NCBI GenBank assembly: GCA_034437215.1
Contig: DAOTVC010000041.1
Location: 1-11,128, forward strand
Length of the DNA: 11,128 nt
Origin: DAOTVC01 sp034437215
GTDB lineage: Bacteria; Chloroflexota; Anaerolineae; B4-G1; SLSP01
Direction: 5' to 3'
Position numbers and translations under genes: made by a program. The notes below the pieces were generated by a model. It did not search any database, was not told the origin of the DNA, and was given only the letters and a program-made list of their open reading frames with translations. Every line of letters begins with the position of its first letter. The stretch's first letter is position 1. Below are positions 1 to 6,330 of this stretch, one piece after another.

Positions 1-13
1 CCCCATCTCGTGT

Positions 14-19
14 TAAAAT
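14..19 (+). promoter_or_regulatory. -10 box of EF-G promoter
   Basis: TAAAAT lies in an AT-rich patch in otherwise GC-rich DNA, about 150 bases before the EF-G start codon. Transcription would begin near base 26. The -35 region would fall at or before the window edge and cannot be judged. The assignment rests on the -10 match and position only. Confidence 0.4.
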
Positions 20-39
20 AGATGTAGATTATAAAATCA

Positions 40-100
40 GCCGGGCCCTTCTCGAACCTCGCGAAGATTTTGATTCTGCGGGGTCTTTTTTATGCCCGGC
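40..100 (+). promoter_or_regulatory. structured 5' leader of the EF-G mRNA
   Basis: A perfect 7-bp inverted repeat (GCCGGGC at 40-46, GCCCGGC at 94-100) encloses a second imperfect hairpin (48-54 with 60-66, one mismatch) and a T6 tract at 86-91. A T tract after a hairpin inside a leader can act as an attenuator, but the stem directly before the T tract is not convincing. The outer stem would disrupt rather than form a terminator. The leader is about 140 nt, long for a gene with a plain Shine-Dalgarno start. Regulation by structure is an inference. Confidence 0.25.
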
Positions 101-166
101 CTCAACCGAGCGGTCGTGAAGCACAGAAGGATCGATAAGGGACCGCAGGGCAGAGAGGACGAAACT

Positions 167-2272
167 ATGGCGAAGAAAAAAGAAGCAGCCATCAACAACG
201 TACGAATTATCGGCATCTTTGCACACGTGGACGCCGGAAAGACGACCACCTCGGAGGCGATTCTCTACCACACGGGGAGAATCCACCGCGCGGGCGCCAT
301 CGACGAGGGTACCACGCAGCTCGACTGGATGCAGCAGGAGCGTGAGCGGGGCATCACCATCATGTCCGCCGCTACCGCCTGCCACTGGCAGGGAAACCGG
401 ATCAATATCATCGACACGCCCGGACACATCGACTTCACGGCGGAGGTGGTGCGCTCCATCCGCGTCATCGACGGTGGCGTCATCATCCTCTGTGGCGTCG
501 GCGGTGTGGAGCCCCAGACGGAGGCCGTCTGGCGCCACGCTGACCGCGAGAATCTGGCACGGCTCATCTTCGTCAACAAGCTGGACCGCGTAGGCTCCGA
601 CTTCCAGCGCGTTCTGGGGGAGATCAAGGAGCGGCTGACGCCCAACGCCCTGCCCCTCCAGCTGCCCATTGGCAGCGAGGATGGCTTCGTCGGCGTCGTC
701 GATCTCCTGACCGAGAAGGCCTACGTCTGGAGCGGGGGGAGCGACACCGCCGAGGTACAGGAGATCCCGCCCGAGATGGCCGAGGTCGTCGCCGAGGGCC
801 GCGAACACCTCATCGACACCATCAGCGAGACCGACGAGGAGCTGTTGATGGTGCGCCTCGAGGGAGAGGAACCCGACGCCGAGGCCCTCAAGAGGGCCCT
901 GCGCCAGGCGACCATCGAGGGGACCCTTGTGCCCGTGCTCTGCGGTGCGTCGCGAAACCGAATCGGCGTGACGCCGCTCCTCGACGCCATCATCGACTAT
1001 CTGCCGGCGCCGGTCGACATGCCCCCCATCCTGGGGCACAGCCCTGACCAACTCGAGGAGATCATCGAGCGCCCCGACAATCCCGAAGCGCCCTTCTGCG
1101 CCTCGGCCTTCAAGATCGTCACCGATCCCCACGTGGGGCACCTCACCTGGGTCCGCGTCTTCTCGGGCCAGATGAGTTCAGGAGATACGTTGATGAACGC
1201 CCGCACCGGTGAGGAGGAGCGCATCGGGCGCATCTACCGCATGCACGGTAACCACCGGGAGCAGGTGAACCGGATGGCAGCGAGCGACGTCGTCGCGCTG
1301 GTGGGGATGAAGTCCGCCATCACCGGTGACACCCTCTGCGATCCCCAGAGCCCCATCGCCCTGGAGACCTTCAAGTTCCCCGACCCCGTCATCGCCGTGG
1401 CCCTTGCGCCCCAGTCAAAGCAGGACCGGGAGAAGCTCCAGGCCGCGGTCAAGCGCCTGGCCGACGAGGACCCCACCCTCGTCCAGGAGACGGACCCGGA
1501 GACGGGCGAGATGACCCTGTCGGGGATGGGCGAGCTCCACCTGGAGATCGCCGTCGACCGGCTCCGCACCGAGTTCGGCCTGCAGCCGGTGGCCAGCGCG
1601 CCACAGGTCTCCTACCGGGAGACGGTGCGCCAGCCCGCGACCGTCGTCATGACCTACAAGAAGCAGTCGGGCGGGCACGGACACTACGCCGAGGTGGAGC
1701 TGCGCATCGAACCCCTGGAAGACGGAGAAGAGGGGATCGTTTTCGAGAATGAGGCCCCTCCTGCAGACCTACCTCGCGACTTCATCCGTCCGGTGGAGAT
1801 GGGCGTGCGCGACGCCCTGGAGAAGGGCGTCATCGCCGGCTACCCCGTCACCGGGGTCAAGGTGACCCTGCTCGACGGCCGCTACCACGAGGTCGACTCG
1901 GCGGCCATGGACTTCGAGATCGCCGGCAGCATGGCGGCGCGCCGGGCGGTGCGTGAGGCCCGCCCGGCGCTCATGGAGCCCCTCATGAACCTCGACGTGA
2001 CGGTGAACGAGGAGCAGGTGGGCACCGTCGTGGGAGATCTGGGCCGCCGTCGCGGGCAGGTGAACGCCATGCGCGTGCGGGGCAACGACCGGGTCATCGA
2101 CGCCGAAGTACCCCTCTCGGAGGCCCGGGGCTACGCCACCGAACTGCGCAGCATGACCCAGGGACGGGGCACCTTCACCCTGGAGTTCGACCGCTACACC
2201 CAGGTGCCCGATGCCATCGCCGAGGAGGTCATCCGCGAGCGCAAGGCCGCGGGCAAGATCCCCGAACGCTAA
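167..2272 (+). CDS. fusA: elongation factor G
   Basis: This 701-residue protein is a translational GTPase that moves tRNA and mRNA through the ribosome and helps recycle ribosomes. The G domain shows the P-loop AHVDAGKT (19-26), the switch I/II region with RERGITI (59-65), DTPGHIDF (83-90) and NKLDR (137-141). The C-terminal half has the domain IV signature GGHGHYAEVE, a tip loop with YHEVDS, and the domain V motif VVGDLGRRRGQV. Nothing is missing and the length is normal for EF-G. The start chosen is ATG 167 (MAKKKEAAINNVR), with GAGAGG eight bases upstream. An in-frame ATG at 92 has no ribosome site and would add 25 non-conserved residues. The gene stands alone: no rpsL or rpsG upstream and no tuf downstream, so it may be a second EF-G copy, and the symbol fusA is by family. 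A strong terminator follows 20 bases after the stop. Confidence 0.95.
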   Translation: MAKKKEAAINNVRIIGIFAHVDAGKTTTSEAILYHTGRIHRAGAIDEGTTQLDWMQQERERGITIMSAATACHWQGNRINIIDTPGHIDFTAEVVRSIRVIDGGVIILCGVGGVEPQTEAVWRHADRENLARLIFVNKLDRVGSDFQRVLGEIKERLTPNALPLQLPIGSEDGFVGVVDLLTEKAYVWSGGSDTAEVQEIPPEMAEVVAEGREHLIDTISETDEELLMVRLEGEEPDAEALKRALRQATIEGTLVPVLCGASRNRIGVTPLLDAIIDYLPAPVDMPPILGHSPDQLEEIIERPDNPEAPFCASAFKIVTDPHVGHLTWVRVFSGQMSSGDTLMNARTGEEERIGRIYRMHGNHREQVNRMAASDVVALVGMKSAITGDTLCDPQSPIALETFKFPDPVIAVALAPQSKQDREKLQAAVKRLADEDPTLVQETDPETGEMTLSGMGELHLEIAVDRLRTEFGLQPVASAPQVSYRETVRQPATVVMTYKKQSGGHGHYAEVELRIEPLEDGEEGIVFENEAPPADLPRDFIRPVEMGVRDALEKGVIAGYPVTGVKVTLLDGRYHEVDSAAMDFEIAGSMAARRAVREARPALMEPLMNLDVTVNEEQVGTVVGDLGRRRGQVNAMRVRGNDRVIDAEVPLSEARGYATELRSMTQGRGTFTLEFDRYTQVPDAIAEEVIRERKAAGKIPER

Positions 2273-2293
2273 CCGTTGGTTGAGTGACGCAGA

Positions 2294-2326
2294 CAGCGCC
2301 CTTCTTTTGAAGGGCGCTGCTTTTCT
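2294..2326 (+). terminator. intrinsic terminator after EF-G
   Basis: CAGCGCCCTT (2294-2303) pairs perfectly with AAGGGCGCTG (2310-2319). One further C-G pair closes a TTTT loop, giving an 11-bp stem, and CTTTTCT follows. The T tract is only on the plus side, so it stops EF-G transcription and is unlikely to stop the convergent small gene. Confidence 0.85.
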
Positions 2327-2336
2327 AGACGGTACC

Positions 2337-2546
2337 TCACTCCAGGCGCAGCAGCTTCCCGAAGCCGACGAGGATGACGAGGAGCATCAGGATGGCAAAG
2401 GCGCCTTCGGCATTCAGCGCCGGCATTCGCGGAGAGGTCAGCTGCTGCAGCAACAGCGGCCAGACCGACCAGAAGATCAGCACCATCCCCAGCAGCAGAA
2501 TCAGAAACACCGAAACCACAAGCCACTCAGCCATCCACTTCAACAT
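2337..2546 (-). CDS. small two-helix membrane protein, unknown
   Basis: This 69-residue protein has two hydrophobic segments, about residues 8-34 (WLVVSVFLILLLGMVLIF) and 48-64 (AFAILMLLVILVGFG), joined by a short polar loop with QLTSPRMP. It is therefore an integral inner-membrane hairpin protein. The start ATG at 2546 is chosen because AGGAGGTG (2558-2551) precedes it by four bases. The reading frame stays open upstream to 2711 but that extension has no ribosome site and looks random. The family is not recognised and no catalytic residues are visible. It is convergent with EF-G, its stop lying just beyond the EF-G terminator. It lies downstream of the ABC operon terminator, so it probably has its own promoter, which I could not place. 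Confidence 0.6.
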   Translation of the reverse strand: MLKWMAEWLVVSVFLILLLGMVLIFWSVWPLLLQQLTSPRMPALNAEGAFAILMLLVILVGFGKLLRLE

Positions 2547-2708
2547 GCTGCACCTCCTCATCACTGCAACCCTCTTACGAACTATTAGTCGTCCGTTAAC
2601 AGCAGAAAGTGTCGCACCGTCCCTCTGAGCGCATCTACACATTACATGCAGGGACGCGGCAAAAGGTTCACCCTTTCCGGAGAGTGCCGCAGCTGTGCGG
2701 GAGAGATG

Positions 2709-2745
2709 CAAAGACGACGGCCCGGCAGGGTGCCGGGCCGTCGTC
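2709..2745 (-). terminator. terminator of the sugar ABC operon
   Basis: A perfect 15-bp stem (2713-2727 with 2731-2745) closes a 3-base loop. Read on the minus strand it begins 12 bases after the second permease's stop codon and is followed by TTTG. The very stable stem compensates for the short T run. It marks the end of the carbohydrate transcript. Confidence 0.8.
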
Positions 2746-2757
2746 CCAAGCCGGGGG

Positions 2758-3648
2758 CTAGCCCTTCACGCCGGCGAAGGAGACCCCCTCGATGTAGTAC
2801 TTGCTGAAGATGAAGAAGAGAATCAGAATGGGGATGGCGTTGAACATCGCGCCGACCAGCGTAAGGTTCCACTGGGCCTGATAGTTCTGCTGGAAGACGC
2901 TCATCGCCACGTTCAGCACCCACATGCTCGGCTGGTTGAGGTAGAGCAGCGGCCCCAGAAAGGCGTTCCACATACCCTGGAACTGGAGGATGAAGACGGT
3001 CAACAGGGCGGGACGGGCCAGCGGCAGGATGACGTCCTTGTAAATCTGCATCTGGCTGGCCCCATCGATGAAGGCCGCCTCCTCCAACTCCCGCGGGATG
3101 GTCTTGAAGAACTGGGTGAGCATGAAGATCCCCGCCGCACTCACCGCACCGGGCAAGATGAGAGACCAGAAGGTGTTGAGAAGCCGGAGCTTGCCCATCA
3201 GCACGTAGGCCGGTATCAGCGTCACCGCCCCGGGAATCATCAGCGTCCCCAGCATGAAGTTGAAGACGGCATTCTTCCCGGGGAACTCGAGGCGGGCGAA
3301 GGCGTAGGCCGCCATGGAGCAGAAGATCACCTGTAGCACCGCAACGGTGATGGAGAGGAAGGCGGTGTTGAAGAGCCAACGCGGAAAGGTCCCGCCCCGT
3401 CCCAGATCGGTGTTCCACACCCGCACCCAATTCTCCCACCGCCACTCGTCGGGGAGGAGGTCGGGCGGATAGGCGATGATCTCCGCGTCGGTTTTCAGCG
3501 TCCCCAGAAAGGCCAGGATGAAGGGGGTAAAGAGGAGGATGCCCAGGAGCGTCAGAACGGCGTAGCGCACAATGCGCTGGACGTAGAAGCGCACCGGTCT
3601 CCGGTTTTCCACTTGTGCTCGCGATTGAGCCGTAGACGTTGCTGCCAT
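2758..3648 (-). CDS. carbohydrate ABC transporter permease, MalG type
   Basis: This 296-residue inner-membrane permease is one half of the transmembrane channel of a sugar importer of the CUT1 type. It has about six hydrophobic segments, the first at about 29-50. The cytoplasmic EAA loop that docks on the ATPase reads EEAAFIDGASQMQIYKDVILPL (residues 189-210), with the family's conserved G and LP. The ending YIEGVSFAGVKG is typical of MalG-like proteins. The start ATG at 3648 is chosen because AAGGAGG (3659-3653) lies four bases before it. That ribosome site begins directly after the stop of the upstream permease, with only 11 bases between the genes, so the two are translationally close and surely co-transcribed. 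The substrate is inferred only from the neighbouring GH65 enzyme. Confidence 0.92.
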   Translation of the reverse strand: MAATSTAQSRAQVENRRPVRFYVQRIVRYAVLTLLGILLFTPFILAFLGTLKTDAEIIAYPPDLLPDEWRWENWVRVWNTDLGRGGTFPRWLFNTAFLSITVAVLQVIFCSMAAYAFARLEFPGKNAVFNFMLGTLMIPGAVTLIPAYVLMGKLRLLNTFWSLILPGAVSAAGIFMLTQFFKTIPRELEEAAFIDGASQMQIYKDVILPLARPALLTVFILQFQGMWNAFLGPLLYLNQPSMWVLNVAMSVFQQNYQAQWNLTLVGAMFNAIPILILFFIFSKYYIEGVSFAGVKG

Positions 3649-3659
3649 GGTACCTCCTT

Positions 3660-4889
3660 CTAGTACATTTCCGTACCGCGCTCGATAAAGCGCCGCTGGA
3701 TATAGGTGAAGATGAAGATGATCATCGCCACGATAAAGGCCAGCGCCGCACCGTACCCCATCTGAATCGGTCCCTGCTGCCCTAACGCCTCCACGTAGAC
3801 CTGGTAGACAGGGGTCATCGTCGTGCCCAGGGGGCCACCGCTCGTCGCCAGATAGACCTGATCGAAGACCTGCAGGGTGCCGATGGTTCCCAGGACCACG
3901 ACGAGCAGGACGACGGGGCGCAGCAAGGGCAGGGTGACCTGCCAGAAGCGCTGCCAGCTGTTGGCTCCATCGATACTCGCGGCCTCGTAGAGGGCCGGAT
4001 TGATATCCTGCAGCGCCGTCAGGAACATCACCATGAAGGTGGGCGCCGTCGTGAAGATGTTCTGAAACATGATGGCCATCCAGGCGATACTTGGACCCCG
4101 CAGATACCACCGCCCGGAGGGGATCTCCACCCCAAAGGGCGCCATGATGAGTTGGATCAGACCCCGCGGATCGCGCAGCCAGGAGATGGTCTGCCACTCC
4201 ACACCGAAGATCCCCAGAAAGCGCTCGAAGATCAGATTGATGTAGCCCGTCCTGAGGTAGAACCACATGAAGATGAGGGTGATGACGACGGAGGAGGTGA
4301 CGCTCGGCGCATAGAAGAGGGTGCGGAAGAACCGGCGGAACTTGACGGGGGCATTCAGGAGTACGGCCATGAGGATCGCCGCTGCCGTCTGCACCGGCAC
4401 TACGATGGCCGCATACCAGAACACGTTATGCAGGGCCTGCAGGAACTCCTGCTGACGAAAAGCCTCCAGGTAGTGCTTCAAGCCCACCCACCGGGGCGGT
4501 GTGAAGATGTCGTACTCGGTGAAAGAGATGTAGAGAGCGAAGAGGATGACCCCCACGGTGAAGGTGAGCGTGATCAACAGGTAGGGAGCGAGAAAAGCGT
4601 ACCCGGCCAACAGCTGACGCCGGCGCCGGGGGTTGACCCACTCCCGGCGTACGGTGCGCGCGGCGACCAGACCTAAGATCACCGCAGCGACGCCGACGAC
4701 CGCCAGATAGGGTAGGGCGTTCTCCAAGACCGCAGAGAGATAGGAACTCACCGAGGACATCACCCGCTGTCCTCCCTGCGTGGGGGCGTTGAGCAGGGCG
4801 ATGAGCAGGAGCACGACGACGATGCCGACGAAGGTGATAACTGCTGCCAGATTCGCGCCCCGTTCTGAATTTGCTTCTTGTCGCTGCAT
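3660..4889 (-). CDS. carbohydrate ABC transporter permease, MalF type
   Basis: This 409-residue inner-membrane permease is the partner of the MalG-type protein that follows. The EAA loop is at about 301-324 (YEAASIDGANSWQRFWQVTLPLLRP). Compared with the usual size near 290-310 residues it has about 90 extra N-terminal residues holding two additional hydrophobic segments (about 13-33 and 59-76). This gives about eight transmembrane helices, a topology also known for enterobacterial MalF. The core then begins at about residue 95 with LAGYAFLAPYLL. ATG 4889 is preferred over the in-frame ATG 48 bases upstream because GGAGGG (4900-4895) stands five bases before it. The upstream ATG at 4937 lies inside a hairpin and has no ribosome site. 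Confidence 0.92.
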   Translation of the reverse strand: MQRQEANSERGANLAAVITFVGIVVVLLLIALLNAPTQGGQRVMSSVSSYLSAVLENALPYLAVVGVAAVILGLVAARTVRREWVNPRRRRQLLAGYAFLAPYLLITLTFTVGVILFALYISFTEYDIFTPPRWVGLKHYLEAFRQQEFLQALHNVFWYAAIVVPVQTAAAILMAVLLNAPVKFRRFFRTLFYAPSVTSSVVITLIFMWFYLRTGYINLIFERFLGIFGVEWQTISWLRDPRGLIQLIMAPFGVEIPSGRWYLRGPSIAWMAIMFQNIFTTAPTFMVMFLTALQDINPALYEAASIDGANSWQRFWQVTLPLLRPVVLLVVVLGTIGTLQVFDQVYLATSGGPLGTTMTPVYQVYVEALGQQGPIQMGYGAALAFIVAMIIFIFTYIQRRFIERGTEMY

Positions 4890-4902
4890 GCGTTCCCTCC
4901 TG

Positions 4903-4938
4903 GATGCAGGGAGCAACCCTACGGCTGCTCCCTGCATC
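4903..4938 (-). promoter_or_regulatory. intercistronic mRNA hairpin
   Basis: A perfect 13-bp inverted repeat (4903-4915 and 4926-4938) has a 10-base loop and lies between the stop of the binding protein (4950) and the ribosome site of the first permease (4895-4900). It is not followed by a T tract, so it is probably not a terminator. In sugar ABC operons such hairpins protect the 3' end of the binding-protein message and give it a higher level than the permeases. That role is inferred from position and known cases. Confidence 0.6.
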
Positions 4939-4949
4939 GTCCATATTAA

Positions 4950-6236
4950 CTACTCACCCAGCGTTTCCTGGGCCTCCTGCTGTGCCTGAGCAAAGGACTC
5001 CTCGACATTCTGGTCGCCGAGATAGATCCGCTCCAGCGCCTGGGAGACGATCTCGTTGATACGGCCCGTGTTAGGCCCCCAGTAAGCGACGCGGCTGTCC
5101 TCCAGCAGACCGCCCTCGGCGATGGCACGATCCTGGGGGTTCTCGATGAGCTCAATCTGCTCGGGATGGGTGCTGTAGGCAAAGCCCGTCTGCACGATCT
5201 CGGCCTGGTTCTCCGATCCCGTCACGTAGGTGGTGAAAGCCGCCGCCGCGTTCGGGTACTCCGTCGCCACGTTGATCCCGATGCCGTTGGTGAAGATAAT
5301 GTCGGCGCGGGTCACGGGACCGGCAGGGATGAGGACGGCGCTCCATTCCACGTCAGGGTAGTTCTGGCGCATGAAGTTGACCATCCAACCGCCCTCCAGC
5401 GTCAGGCCCACCAGCTCTTTGCCGATGGCCTCACCGCACCAGCTGGCCCCGACGTCACTCGCCGGCACCAGACTGCCCTCCTGGTACATCTCGTAGACGA
5501 AGGTCGCCATCTCCTTGACCTCGGGGGTGTCCAACCTGGCCTCCGAGTAGTCCTCTGTGACGTAGGTGCCGCCGTTGGAGAAGACCAAGGGGGCAAAGCG
5601 CGCCCAATCGGCGTTCTGGCAGTAGCCCGCGTAGTCGGTGTTCTCGGCGATGGTCAGGGCAGCCTCACGCAGATCCTCCCAGGTCCAGTCCTCCGTCGGC
5701 TCCTCGATGCCCGCCGCGGCAAAAGCCTCGGGCAGGTAGACCAAACCCAGCGTACCCCAGTCCTTGGGCAGGGCGTAGATGCTCCCCTCGTAGGTGAAGA
5801 TGGGCATCAGCGATTCGATGAAGTCGTCGCCACTTACCCCCGCCACCTCCATGTAGGGGTCGAGAGCCAGGAGCTGGCCCGAGGGCGCAAAGGCGGTCAT
5901 CAGCTGATCGTCGACGTAGAAGACGTCGGGCGCGGTGCCCCCGGCCATCTGCGCCTTCAACTTGGTCTGGAAATCGGCGGGGATCGGCTCGTAGTTGACC
6001 TCGACGTCGGGACAGACCTCGTTGAAGCGGTCGATAGAGTCGCGGTAGATCTCCTGCTCCGTCTCGTCACCCCAGCCGGAGAAGGTGATGGAGGCCCCTT
6101 CTTCGACGGCCAAAGGACAATCCCCTTCGCCGGGTGCAGGCCCCACCACCTCCTCCTCTGCACCCCCTCCACAGGCGGTCAACAGCATCACGAACACCAA
6201 CAGTAGACTGCTCAACACATACCCCTTGCGTTTCAT
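4950..6236 (-). CDS. sugar ABC transporter substrate-binding lipoprotein
   Basis: This 428-residue extracellular solute-binding protein is of the family 1 (MalE-like) type. It captures the sugar outside the membrane and delivers it to the two permeases. The N-terminus has a lipoprotein signal (MKRK, hydrophobic stretch 6-19) and the lipobox LTAC, with lipidated Cys22, followed by a short Gly/Glu-rich tether. The mature part opens with a beta strand, ITFSGWGDETEQEIYRDSIDRF, and has KAQMAGGTAPDVFYVDD (about 94-110) and LEGGWMVNFMRQ (280-291), both common in the family. Tryptophans and tyrosines that could stack on sugar rings are frequent. Four further cysteines (40, 75, 206, 267) could form disulfides. 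The start at 6236 is preceded by repeated GAGGAGGAGGAA. It lies 94 bases after the GH65 stop and before both permeases. Confidence 0.92.
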   Translation of the reverse strand: MKRKGYVLSSLLLVFVMLLTACGGGAEEEVVGPAPGEGDCPLAVEEGASITFSGWGDETEQEIYRDSIDRFNEVCPDVEVNYEPIPADFQTKLKAQMAGGTAPDVFYVDDQLMTAFAPSGQLLALDPYMEVAGVSGDDFIESLMPIFTYEGSIYALPKDWGTLGLVYLPEAFAAAGIEEPTEDWTWEDLREAALTIAENTDYAGYCQNADWARFAPLVFSNGGTYVTEDYSEARLDTPEVKEMATFVYEMYQEGSLVPASDVGASWCGEAIGKELVGLTLEGGWMVNFMRQNYPDVEWSAVLIPAGPVTRADIIFTNGIGINVATEYPNAAAAFTTYVTGSENQAEIVQTGFAYSTHPEQIELIENPQDRAIAEGGLLEDSRVAYWGPNTGRINEIVSQALERIYLGDQNVEESFAQAQQEAQETLGE

Positions 6237-6330
6237 TTCCTCCTCCTCGAAACTAGGTTTAAAGATGGGATCTCAAACGACTCGCATACTCCAACTGAGC
6301 GGCTCTCACCTCCTGTAAGGACACTACAGA

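Noticed and set aside
92..166. Upstream in-frame ATG extending EF-G by 25 residues
   Set aside because: It has no ribosome site (it follows a T tract), the extra residues are not EF-G-like, and ATG 167 has a good site and the conserved N-terminus.
29..1141. Open minus-strand frame of 370 codons opposite EF-G
   Set aside because: It is a mirror frame of EF-G with no independent signals, and its composition reflects the opposite strand's codon bias.
2749..2760. The same 12 bases (AGCCGGGGGCTA) at 2749-2760 and 8598-8609
   Set aside because: They occur in different contexts, one overlapping a stop codon and one in a hairpin, with no further similarity around them. A GC-rich coincidence is the simplest reading.
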